From: an uncultured Fusobacterium sp. | GTDB taxonomy: Bacteria > Fusobacteriota > Fusobacteriia > Fusobacteriales > Fusobacteriaceae | NCBI GenBank assembly: GCA_900542625.1 | Contig: UQOH01000056.1 | Span: 1-13,335 of the forward strand | Direction of reading: 5' to 3' | DNA: 13,335 nt | Position numbers and translations under genes: made by a program | The notes under the pieces: model-generated | Databases searched by the model: none | Seen by the model: only the letters and a program-made list of their open reading frames with translations | What the model was told of the DNA's origin: nothing | Part shown: positions 5,897-13,335 of the stretch, one piece after another | Numbering within the stretch: position 1 is the first letter of the stretch | Layout: every line of letters starts with the position of its first letter

Positions 5897-8206
5897 CTAT
5901 TTCTTTTTAGTTTTTTCTTTTGGTTCTACTATATTTCCCTCTGCATCAATTTTTTTTATGTTTTTACACTCTGGGTATCCTGTACATGCTAAGAATCTTC
6001 CCCATCTTCCTCTTCCGATTTTGAAAGGTTTTCCGCATTTTTCACATACTCCAGCCTTAGAAAGTATTTTGTTTTCCTCTTCTTTTATTGCCTGAATTCT
6101 GTCGTTTAATAAAACAACACCATCTTTTTCTTCAACAGCTCCTTGAGTAAGAAGTTTTCTTATATCTGATGGAAGAGGTTCTCTTATATTATCTGTATTG
6201 TAGTTTTCACTCTCAAGATAGCTTCCAAATCTTCCTAATTTTAAAAGCATTACTGCTCCTGAAGAAGTTTTTATATCTGTAGGCTTTCCTTTTTTAGCAT
6301 CAAGCTTTTCTTTTAAAATATCATTTACATGTATTTTTCCAGCCTGTATATCTTCCATTGGAATATCTATTCCCTTAAGAGAATATTTTTCTTTGCATTC
6401 TTCATCTTCACATGCAAGATATCTTCCAAATCTTCCATTCTTAAGAATCATATATCCTTTTCCGCAAGGGCATTTAACGTCAGATAGGATTATTTTATTT
6501 TCGTCTTTTTCGACTATCTCTTTATATTTTTCAATATTTTTAGATAATCCTGAATAGAAATTCTCAAGTATTTTCTGCCAGTTTTCTTTTCCCTCTGCAA
6601 TGTCGTCAAGCTTGCTCTCTAAATCAGCAGTGAACTTTTCATTCATAATATCTTTGAAGTTTTGGTTTAAAACATGTTTAACTTCATATCCAAGTTCTGT
6701 CGGAACAAAGCTTTTTCCCTTAAGAGAAACATATTCCCTTTTCTTTAGAGTATCAATAATAGTTGCATAAGTTGAAGGTCTTCCTATTCCGTCTGCCTCA
6801 AGTTTTTTAATAAGAGAAGACTCAGTAAGTCTTGCAGGTGGTTTTGTAAAGTCTTCTTTAATAATAAGCTCTTTTAAAACAATGCTGTCACCAGTCTGAA
6901 TATCAGGGAAGTTTCCTAAAGGAATTTCCTCTTCATCTTTAAATATCTTATAATATCCGTCAAAAGTTATTTTGTTTAAAACTCCTCTAAACTGTACACC
7001 GTCTTTTTCACAGATTAATTCAAATTGATCATATTTCATCGGTGCAAGTTGCGAAATAAGGAATCTTTCCCAGATAAGTGTATAAAGTTTTAACTGATCT
7101 TTATCAAGATATTTTTCTAAATTTTTAGGCTCAAAGTTAATATCAGTAGGTCTGATACCTTCGTGGGCATCCTGTATATTTTCCTGTTTTTTCTCAGATT
7201 TTTTTGTATTTCCGCTTCCTAAATATTCTTTTCCGAAGTTTGCAAGGATATAGTCTTTTGCCATATTTTTTGCCTCTTCAGAAATTCTTGTTGAGTCAGT
7301 TCTCATATAAGTGATAAGTCCTTTATGAGTTCCGTCTATATTTATCCCCTCATAAAGCCCTTGAGCAACTCTCATTGTTTTTGATGCTCCAAATCCTAAA
7401 TATGATGATGCTAATTGTTGAAGTGTACTTGTTTTTAAAGGTAAAGGAGGATTCTTAGTTTTCTTGTTTACCTTTGCACTTTCAACGATAAATTCATTTT
7501 TTTCAAGTTTTTTAATTCTTTTTACTGCCTCTTCATCTTTAAGTTTGTCAATCTTTTTATTGTCAATCTTATATAGAAGAAGTTCTATTTTGCTGCTGAA
7601 TTTTCCTTTTATATCCCAGAATTTTTCAGGAACAAAATTTTTAATTGTGTCTTCAAGGTCGCAGATAAGTTTTAATGCTACTGACTGAACTCTTCCTGCA
7701 CTTGTATTTGAAGATATTGTTTTCCATAAAAGAGGACTTATCCCATATCCTACAAGTCTGTCAAGAATTCTTCTTGCCTGCTGTGCATTAACTTTATTTG
7801 TGTCTATTTTTCTTGGATGTTTTATAGCATCTCTTATTGCTGATGAAGTAATTTCATTAAACTCTATTCTGTTGTTATCATTTTCATCAAGCTTTAATGT
7901 ATGGGCTATATGCCAAGCTATAGCCTCTCCCTCTCTATCAGGGTCAGATGCCAGATAGACTTTATCAGCTTTTTTTGCCAGTTCCTTAAGAGCTTTTGTT
8001 ATCTCTCCTTTTCCTCTTATAGTAGAATAATTTGGTTTGAAACCATTTTCAATATCTACTCCAAGAGAACTTTTAGGCAGATCTCTGATATGTCCGAAAG
8101 AAGCAGTTACATTAAAATTGCTTCCTAATATTTTTTCTATTGTTTTCGCTTTAGCTGGGGATTCAACTATCACTAAGTTCTTTTTTGGTGATTTTTTTCT
8201 TGCCAT
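5897..8206 (-). CDS. topA: DNA topoisomerase I (type IA)
   Basis: This enzyme relaxes negatively supercoiled DNA by transient single-strand cleavage. The 769-residue protein starts with the TOPRIM domain (VESPAKAK with Glu15; DPDREGE with Asp88, Asp90, Glu92). The core then carries the active-site tyrosine Tyr300 in ITYMRTDS, QDAHEGIRPT at about 345-354 and GIGRPSTYA at 473-481. The C-terminus has three zinc-ribbon-like repeats. The first has Cys579, Cys581, Cys599 and Cys604, and the last has Cys721, Cys724, Cys741 and Cys747. The middle one (about 640-670, with GRFGSYLES) has no cysteine and cannot bind zinc in the usual way. The ATG follows a purine-rich GGGATGGAAG stretch. It lies 96 bases after dprA, a pairing also seen in Bacillus (smf-topA), but has its own promoter at 8256-8284, so it can be expressed independently of the upstream repair operon. 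Confidence 0.97.
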   Translation of the reverse strand: MARKKSPKKNLVIVESPAKAKTIEKILGSNFNVTASFGHIRDLPKSSLGVDIENGFKPNYSTIRGKGEITKALKELAKKADKVYLASDPDREGEAIAWHIAHTLKLDENDNNRIEFNEITSSAIRDAIKHPRKIDTNKVNAQQARRILDRLVGYGISPLLWKTISSNTSAGRVQSVALKLICDLEDTIKNFVPEKFWDIKGKFSSKIELLLYKIDNKKIDKLKDEEAVKRIKKLEKNEFIVESAKVNKKTKNPPLPLKTSTLQQLASSYLGFGASKTMRVAQGLYEGINIDGTHKGLITYMRTDSTRISEEAKNMAKDYILANFGKEYLGSGNTKKSEKKQENIQDAHEGIRPTDINFEPKNLEKYLDKDQLKLYTLIWERFLISQLAPMKYDQFELICEKDGVQFRGVLNKITFDGYYKIFKDEEEIPLGNFPDIQTGDSIVLKELIIKEDFTKPPARLTESSLIKKLEADGIGRPSTYATIIDTLKKREYVSLKGKSFVPTELGYEVKHVLNQNFKDIMNEKFTADLESKLDDIAEGKENWQKILENFYSGLSKNIEKYKEIVEKDENKIILSDVKCPCGKGYMILKNGRFGRYLACEDEECKEKYSLKGIDIPMEDIQAGKIHVNDILKEKLDAKKGKPTDIKTSSGAVMLLKLGRFGSYLESENYNTDNIREPLPSDIRKLLTQGAVEEKDGVVLLNDRIQAIKEEENKILSKAGVCEKCGKPFKIGRGRWGRFLACTGYPECKNIKKIDAEGNIVEPKEKTKKK

Positions 8207-8255
8207 TAACTTCCATCCCTTTCTACATTATTTATATTTTTTAAGTTCTTGTTTC

Positions 8256-8284
8256 ATTATATTAAAAGAATATCAAAAAATCAA
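8256..8284 (-). promoter_or_regulatory. sigma-70-type promoter of topA
   Basis: On the minus strand, -35 TTGATT (8279-8284), a 17-base spacer and a perfect -10 TATAAT (8256-8261) lie in the gap between dprA and topA. The predicted start near 8249 gives a leader of about 43 bases. No terminator is visible between dprA and this promoter, so topA is probably transcribed both from here and by readthrough. Confidence 0.72.
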
Positions 8285-8302
8285 CATTTCTTTCTTTTTT
8301 TC

Positions 8303-9367
8303 TTATTTTTTTCTTCTGTATTTTCCCCCGGTAATACTGGAAACAATTCCTTTTATCTCCATATCCATAAGAATTGCAAGGGCATTTCCTGCTTTTATGC
8401 CTGTTTCCATAATTATTTCATCAAGGTTTCTTTCTACAGACAAAGTGTTATATATTTTTTTCTCATTTTCATCAAGAGGAACTGCACAGGAAATCTCTTT
8501 TGTCATTCCTGTTTCCCAGCCATATTCAATCAGGATATCTTTTCCGGAAGTAACCAGCTTTGCCTCAGATTTTTTTATCAGTTCATTTGTTCCCATAGAG
8601 GCAGGAGAATAAATATCTCCGGGCACAGCAAAAACATCCCTTCCCTCTTCCAGAGCAAGATAAGCTGTGATAAGGCTTCCGCCTTTTTCTTTGCTTTCTA
8701 CAACTGTAATTCCTTTGGAAAGCCCGACAATAATTCTGTTTCTTCTTGGAAAATTAAAAGTATTCGGCGGTGTTCCAAGAGGATATTCTGAAATAAGAAG
8801 TCCCTCTTTCCCTATTATTTCCCAATATTTTTTGTTTTCAGCAGGGTAGATTACATCAAGCCCTGAACCTACAACAGCTATTGTTTTTCCATTTTTTGCA
8901 AGAGTTCTTTTGTGGCAGATACTGTCAATTCCTGCTGCCAGTCCGCTTACAGTTGTTACTCCTGCTGCAACCAGTTCATCAACAATTTTTTCACAGGCAT
9001 TTCTTCCGTAAACTGTTGCTCTCCTCGTACCTACAATACCAATATTCTTTCCATCTGCAAGAGAAAGGTCTCCTTTATAGAATAAGAATAAAGGCGGGTG
9101 TGATATATTCTTTAAATTTTCAGGATATTCTTTATCTTTTATGCAGAGAATATTAATTCCTAAATCTGTATATTTTTTTACTGCACTTTCTAAATCTGTT
9201 TCTTTGGAATGGTATATTAAATTTACCACATCATCACTGAAACCAAAATAAAATTTAAGCTGTTCTCTGTCCAGTTTAAAAATATCTTCATAATGTTCCA
9301 GCCTTTCCATAAGTTTTCCTGTAACGTTGTCTTTAATCCCTGCTGCCCTTAACCTGTACCACTCCAT
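8303..9367 (-). CDS. dprA: DNA-processing protein DprA (Smf)
   Basis: DprA binds single-stranded DNA that enters during natural transformation and loads RecA on it; the gene is also widespread in bacteria not known to be competent. The 354-residue protein has an N-terminal helical, SAM-like region (about 1-75) and the central Rossmann-like DprA domain. The domain shows IVGTRRATVYG at 111-121, the SGLAAGID loop at 141-148, GSGLDVIYPAENK at 167-179, FPRRNRIIVGLS at 206-217 and EGRDVFAVPG at 241-250. The C-terminal part (about 298-350) looks like the winged-helix domain found in many DprA proteins. The start has GGAGG and GAGGAAG within 20 bases upstream. It lies 18 bases after the TPR gene in the uvrB operon and directly before topA. 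No other competence gene is in the window, so a role in transformation is not shown here. Confidence 0.95.
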   Translation of the reverse strand: MEWYRLRAAGIKDNVTGKLMERLEHYEDIFKLDREQLKFYFGFSDDVVNLIYHSKETDLESAVKKYTDLGINILCIKDKEYPENLKNISHPPLFLFYKGDLSLADGKNIGIVGTRRATVYGRNACEKIVDELVAAGVTTVSGLAAGIDSICHKRTLAKNGKTIAVVGSGLDVIYPAENKKYWEIIGKEGLLISEYPLGTPPNTFNFPRRNRIIVGLSKGITVVESKEKGGSLITAYLALEEGRDVFAVPGDIYSPASMGTNELIKKSEAKLVTSGKDILIEYGWETGMTKEISCAVPLDENEKKIYNTLSVERNLDEIIMETGIKAGNALAILMDMEIKGIVSSITGGKYRRKK

Positions 9368-9385
9368 TTTCTTCCTCGTCCTCCG

Positions 9386-10219
9386 TTATTTTGCGTATGC
9401 CTTAACAAGTAAATCACTTATTAACTTTGAATCAGGATAAAGCAATCTTCCCTCTGTAAGTATTTTTTTTGCTCTTTCATATTCTTCTCTCAGAAGATAA
9501 ATATTCCCAAGAGCTGTGTAAGCCTCTTCTGTATTTTTCATACTTTTGTATTTTAAGAAGTCTCCAAGAGCCTCTTTGTATTTTCCTGTATTTCTATAAC
9601 AAATTCCTCTTCCAAGATATGCTTCTGCAAGATTTGGATTCATATAAATTACTTCGCTGTAATAATCAGCTGCTGTAGAATCGTTTCCAAGAAATCTGTT
9701 TGTAACTGCTGCTCCAAAAAGATTATCAGGAGTATCAATATTTTTACTGAAAATATCTTTTGCTCTTTCATATTTTCTGTTTATAAAATATTGATTTCCA
9801 AGATTATAAATTTTTTCAGGGTCACTGCTTATCTCGTTTACATAATTACGGAAAAAAGTTTCGTAGTATTTTACCATAGGAGCTGTTTTTTCTCTTACTT
9901 TCTCGTTTGTTATTGCTGTTTCAAGTGCAGCTATTTCAGGAGGACGATAATCACCTGCCTGAACAGGAAGAACATTTACCTTAAATGTCTTTTCTCTTTT
10001 AGTTTCTTCATCTATATATTTAAATTCAAGATAAGCAGGAATCTCCCTTTCCGGCTCTTGTGTTTCGTTTTTTTCTATAGCACTGCTTTCAAATTTAGGC
10101 TGTTCTTTATTTTTATTTCTTCCAAAAAAGTTTCCAAAGAAAGTATAATTATCTTTTCCCTCTCCAAAAGAAACCACAGATGAAAAAATCAATAAAAATA
10201 TTATTAATATTTTTTTCAT
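9386..10219 (-). CDS. exported tetratricopeptide-repeat protein, function unknown
   Basis: This 277-residue protein begins with a clear Sec signal peptide (MKKILIIFLLIFSSVVSFG, then a polar stretch); no lipobox cysteine is present, so it is probably periplasmic or otherwise extracytoplasmic and not a lipoprotein. Residues 20-60 are charged and low in complexity. A region at about 61-130 (LEFKYIDEETKREKTFKVNV and onward) is not recognised. From about 134 to the end there are three to four TPR-like helical pairs, e.g. NLGNQYFINRKYERAKDIF (139-157), AYLGRGICYRNTGKYKEAL (200-218) and AYTALGNIYLLREEYERAK (233-251). TPRs mediate protein-protein contacts. It sits three bases after xseA, with its ribosome binding site AAAGGAG (10232-10238) inside the end of xseA and a rather long 12-base spacing. 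dprA follows after 18 bases. The partners and role are unknown; its link to DNA repair may be only transcriptional. Confidence 0.85.
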   Translation of the reverse strand: MKKILIIFLLIFSSVVSFGEGKDNYTFFGNFFGRNKNKEQPKFESSAIEKNETQEPEREIPAYLEFKYIDEETKREKTFKVNVLPVQAGDYRPPEIAALETAITNEKVREKTAPMVKYYETFFRNYVNEISSDPEKIYNLGNQYFINRKYERAKDIFSKNIDTPDNLFGAAVTNRFLGNDSTAADYYSEVIYMNPNLAEAYLGRGICYRNTGKYKEALGDFLKYKSMKNTEEAYTALGNIYLLREEYERAKKILTEGRLLYPDSKLISDLLVKAYAK

Positions 10220-10222
10220 AAA

Positions 10223-11422
10223 TTATTTTATCTCCTTTACTATACTTGTAAAAATACCATTATATAAATTTGTTGTTATTATGTCTCCCTCTTTCAGATA
10301 TTTAACATCTTTTAATATCTCATCATCTTTTTTGGTTATGCTGTATCCTCTTGAAAGGGTTGCAAGGGGATTAAGATTTATAATCTTTTCAGTTTTTAAG
10401 ATAAGATTTTGTCTTTTTCTTTCAAGAAGAATTTTCATTGCTCTGTCCAGTTCTCTCTCTTTTGAGACAATATCATCTTTATAATCATCTATTCTTCTTG
10501 CAAAATTTTTAAGTGCGTATGAATTTTTTACGTTTTCCAGTTCTTTTTTATTTCTCTGAAGATTTGCTTTTATTAATGTAGTAAGATATCTTTTTTTGTT
10601 TTCAAGCATGCTGTCTATCTCTGCTCTTACTGGAACAGCTATCTCAATGCTTTGTGTAGGAGTTGCAGCTCTCACATCAGCTGTAAGGTCTGTCAGAAGA
10701 AAATCTATCTCATGGCCCACAGCAGAGATTATAGGTTTTTTGCAGTTAAAGAAAGCAAGAGCTGCTGCCTCTTCATTAAATGCCCATAAATCTTCGATAC
10801 TTCCTCCGCCTCTTCCTGCAATTATCAAATCAATCTCTTCTATTTTATCAAGAGTCTGTATTCCTTTCACAATCTCTTCAACAGAACCAGGTCCCTGCAC
10901 CTTCGCAGGATAAACATAGATATCTATATTTTTCATTCTTTTTTTTGTCGTGTTTATTATATCATGAAGTGCTGCTCCATTTAAAGAGGTAACTACTCCT
11001 ATTGCTTTAGGATATTTTGGAAGAGGTTTTTTATATAAAGGAGAAAAATATCCTTTTGCCTCAAATTCCTCTTTAACTTTTTCAAGTTTTCTGTAAAGTT
11101 CCCCTATTTTATCCTCTTTTTCAATGTGTCTTACAAGAACCTGAAAATCTCCCCTGTTCTCATAAAATCCCACATCACCGAAAATTTTTACAGCATCTCC
11201 CTCTTTTAAATCCTCAGGTATTCTTTTGTATTTATAGCTGAAAGCAGCACATTTCACCTGACATTTGCTGTCTTTCAATGTAAAATACAGATGTCCGCTC
11301 CTGTAATAATTTACTCCTGAAAGCTCTCCTTTTAAGAAAAATTCCTGCAAATCAGAATTTTCTTCAAGATAGCCTTTTACCATTTTATTAAATTCACTTA
11401 CTGTATATATTCTGTCTGCCAT
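10223..11422 (-). CDS. xseA: exodeoxyribonuclease VII large subunit
   Basis: This is the catalytic subunit of exonuclease VII, which degrades single-stranded DNA from both ends in mismatch and damage repair. The 399-residue protein has the N-terminal OB-fold (about 1-100, with FLKGELSGVNYYRSGHLYF at 29-47) and the catalytic core. Core motifs are GVVTSLNGAALHDII (142-156, Asp154), IIAGRGGGSIEDLWAFNEE (200-218, Arg204) and AVGHEIDFLLTDLTADVRAA (234-253, His237 and Asp240); these match the residues essential in the E. coli enzyme, shifted by one. The coiled-coil region (about 265-345) and the terminal NPLATLSRGYSI segment (351-362) are present. It is shorter than E. coli XseA (456), mostly in the coiled coil. 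It lies 21 bases after uvrB with GAGGAA upstream of its ATG. The small subunit gene xseB, often adjacent, is not next to it here. Confidence 0.96.
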   Translation of the reverse strand: MADRIYTVSEFNKMVKGYLEENSDLQEFFLKGELSGVNYYRSGHLYFTLKDSKCQVKCAAFSYKYKRIPEDLKEGDAVKIFGDVGFYENRGDFQVLVRHIEKEDKIGELYRKLEKVKEEFEAKGYFSPLYKKPLPKYPKAIGVVTSLNGAALHDIINTTKKRMKNIDIYVYPAKVQGPGSVEEIVKGIQTLDKIEEIDLIIAGRGGGSIEDLWAFNEEAAALAFFNCKKPIISAVGHEIDFLLTDLTADVRAATPTQSIEIAVPVRAEIDSMLENKKRYLTTLIKANLQRNKKELENVKNSYALKNFARRIDDYKDDIVSKERELDRAMKILLERKRQNLILKTEKIINLNPLATLSRGYSITKKDDEILKDVKYLKEGDIITTNLYNGIFTSIVKEIK

Positions 11423-11443
11423 AAATTCCTCTTTAACTTTTTA

Positions 11444-13335
11444 TTAAAATTCCAATAATATATTTTTTAATTTTAACATCTCATCTCTTTTTTTGATAGC
11501 ATTTTCAAAATCAAGCTCTTCAGAAAAAGCTTTTATCTCTTTCATAAGTTTCTCAATATCTTTTTCTATCTCTTTCTTAGATGAATATTTTTTCTCATTT
11601 GGTTTTGCTTTTGTTTCCTCTGCAGGCAGTCCGTAATCAAGATTCAGAACCTCTTCAGACACTTCTCTTACAACACTCTTAGGGTCAATATTGTTAAATG
11701 CGTTATACTCTCTTTGAACAGCACGACGTCTTTCTGTTTCGTCTATTGCCTGTTTCATAGATTTAGTTATAATATCTCCGTAAAGAATAACTTTTCCATT
11801 AACATTTCTTGCTGCTCTTCCTATTGTCTGAATAAGAGAACGGCGGCTTCTCAAAAATCCCTCTTTGTCAGCCTCAAGAATTGCTACAAGAGAAACTTCA
11901 GGAATATCAAGTCCCTCTCTCAAAAGGTTTATTCCCACAAGAACATCAATATCACCGTGACGAAGTTCCCTTATAATATCTATTCTTTCAAGAGTATCAA
12001 TATCTGAGTGCATATATTTTACTTTTACTCCCAGGTTAGCATAATACTCTGTAAGTTCTTCAGCCATTTTCTTTGTAAGAGTTGTCACAAGAACTCTTTC
12101 TTTTTTCTTGGTTCTCTCTCTTATTTCGTGAAGAAGATCATCAACCTGATTTTCAGTTTTTCTTACTAAAATTTCAGGGTCAATAAGTCCTGTTGGTCTA
12201 ATAAGCTGTTCTGCAACCTCTCCATGAGAAACTTCCATTTCAAAATCTCCCGGAGTTGCAGAAACATAAACTATCTGGTTGGCTATATTTTTAAACTCCT
12301 CAAATTTTAAAGGTCTGTTGTCAAGGGCTGCTTTCAGTCTGAAACCATTTTCCACAAGGTTTGTTTTTCTTGCCCTGTCCCCGTTATACATTCCTCCAAT
12401 CTGGGATACTCCAATATGTGATTCATCTATAAATATAAGGAAGTCTTTAGGGAAATAATCTATAAGGGTATCAGGTCTTTCTCCCGGTTTCTTTCCTGTA
12501 AGATATCTTGAATAGTTTTCTATCCCTTTGCAGTAACCTATCTCTTTTATCATTTCCATATCATAGGTTGTTCTCTGCTCAAGTCTTTGTGCCTCTAAAA
12601 GTTTTCCCTCTTTTTTAAAAGCCTCCACTTCAATTTCCATATCTTTTTTTATCTCGTTAAGTATTCTGTCCACTTCATCTTCCTCTGTAAGATAGTGAGA
12701 TGCAGGAGGAATCATTATTCTTTCAAGATTTTTCTTTATTTTCTGCCCTGTAATTGTGTTTATTTCAGAGATATTTTCTAAATCATCTCCAAAATATTCA
12801 AGTCTGTATCCAACTTCATGGGAAGAGGGATATATATCAATAACATCCCCTTTTATTCTGAACTTTCCTCTTTCAAAGGCAATATCATTTCTTTCATATC
12901 TAAGACTTATAAGTTTTTCTATAAGGGCTGTTCTGTCATATCCTGTTTTCAAATCAATAGGGATAGTATTTTTCTTATATGTTTCAGCAGAACCCAATCC
13001 GTAAATTGCTGATACTGATGCTACAATAATTGTGTCACGTCTGTTTATAATGGCAGATGTGGCAGCATAACGAAGTCTGTCTATTTCATCATTTATTGCT
13101 GAATCTTTTTCAATATATGTGTCTGTTGATTTTATATATGCCTCAGGCTGATAATAATCATAGTATGAAACAAAATATTCCACAGCATTTTCAGGAAAGA
13201 AATTTTTATATTCTGAATAAAGCTGTGCAGCAAGAGTTTTGTTTGGTGCAAGAATAAGAGCAGGTCTTTCTGTTTCTGCTATTATATTTGCTATTGTAAA
13301 TGTTTTTCCCGAACCTGTAACTCCAAGAAGTACCT
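11444..13335 (-). CDS. uvrB: excinuclease ABC subunit B, 5' end outside the window
   Basis: UvrB is the damage-verifying helicase-like subunit of nucleotide excision repair; it receives lesions from UvrA and recruits UvrC. The reading frame stays open to the window edge. Reading 13184-13335 on the minus strand gives 50 further residues, including Walker A GVTGSGKT (13301-13324) and NKTLAAQLYSEY, which join directly to the beta-hairpin motif VEYFVSYYDYYQPEAY. A start at 13183 would be an internal GTG (Val) and is wrong. In all, 629 residues are visible, so only some 30 N-terminal residues are missing from a usual length near 660. Also visible are DESH (12416-12427), the motif VI region QTIGRAARN (about 11804-11830) and a C-terminal UVR domain (EEL...NAIKKRDEMLKL) that contacts UvrC. 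It is the first gene seen of the operon with xseA; its promoter lies outside the window. Confidence 0.97.
   Translation of the reverse strand, partial: VLLGVTGSGKTFTIANIIAETERPALILAPNKTLAAQLYSEYKNFFPENAVEYFVSYYDYYQPEAYIKSTDTYIEKDSAINDEIDRLRYAATSAIINRRDTIIVASVSAIYGLGSAETYKKNTIPIDLKTGYDRTALIEKLISLRYERNDIAFERGKFRIKGDVIDIYPSSHEVGYRLEYFGDDLENISEINTITGQKIKKNLERIMIPPASHYLTEEDEVDRILNEIKKDMEIEVEAFKKEGKLLEAQRLEQRTTYDMEMIKEIGYCKGIENYSRYLTGKKPGERPDTLIDYFPKDFLIFIDESHIGVSQIGGMYNGDRARKTNLVENGFRLKAALDNRPLKFEEFKNIANQIVYVSATPGDFEMEVSHGEVAEQLIRPTGLIDPEILVRKTENQVDDLLHEIRERTKKKERVLVTTLTKKMAEELTEYYANLGVKVKYMHSDIDTLERIDIIRELRHGDIDVLVGINLLREGLDIPEVSLVAILEADKEGFLRSRRSLIQTIGRAARNVNGKVILYGDIITKSMKQAIDETERRRAVQREYNAFNNIDPKSVVREVSEEVLNLDYGLPAEETKAKPNEKKYSSKKEIEKDIEKLMKEIKAFSEELDFENAIKKRDEMLKLKNILLEF

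Noticed and set aside
8037..8791. Overlapping plus-strand ORFs of 191 and 180 codons spanning the topA-dprA junction.
   Set aside because: Their composition is that of antisense shadows, they cross the topA promoter and two conserved genes, and the two ORFs overlap each other in different frames.

Overview
This is an AT-rich bacterial chromosome segment with housekeeping gene content. The combination of low-GC codon use, a 56-residue clostridial-type 2[4Fe-4S] ferredoxin, a glutaminase paired with an alanine/glycine:cation symporter-family transporter, and a Sec-exported tetratricopeptide (TPR) protein inside a DNA-repair operon suggests an anaerobic amino-acid fermenter. Fusobacterium or a close relative is my best guess; the genus is an inference from gene content and protein flavour and was not tested by any search. 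No prophage, insertion sequence, CRISPR array, tRNA or rRNA was seen.

Layout, in the direction of transcription. From the right edge, a tightly spaced minus-strand operon runs uvrB (5' end outside the window) - xseA - TPR protein - dprA - topA, with gaps of 21, 3, 18 and 96 bases. topA also has its own near-consensus promoter in the 96-base gap, and the unit ends in a long hairpin terminator at 5836-5888. Next comes glsA followed by an AGCS-family transporter (54-base gap), driven by a good sigma-70-type promoter at 5664-5692 and ended by a terminator at 3131-3162. A lone plus-strand ferredoxin gene (2848-3018), too short for many ORF callers, has its own strong promoter, ribosome binding site and terminator, and converges on the transporter gene. 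On the left, a DnaQ-like 3'-5' exonuclease gene and recQ form a two-gene minus-strand unit, divergent from ferredoxin.

How the genes work together. The right operon holds genome-maintenance functions: UvrB (nucleotide excision repair), the exonuclease VII large subunit, DprA (loading of RecA on incoming single-stranded DNA) and topoisomerase I. The left pair adds another helicase plus exonuclease combination. The middle block fits amino-acid catabolism: glutamine uptake and deamidation to glutamate, with ferredoxin as a low-potential electron carrier (inference).

I found no convincing undescribed system. The items most worth a second look are the exported TPR protein between two cytoplasmic DNA-repair genes, the exonuclease-RecQ pair, the missing xseB next to xseA, the ferredoxin gene omitted by length cut-offs, the uvrB start artefact at 13183, and an inverted repeat upstream of the glsA promoter.
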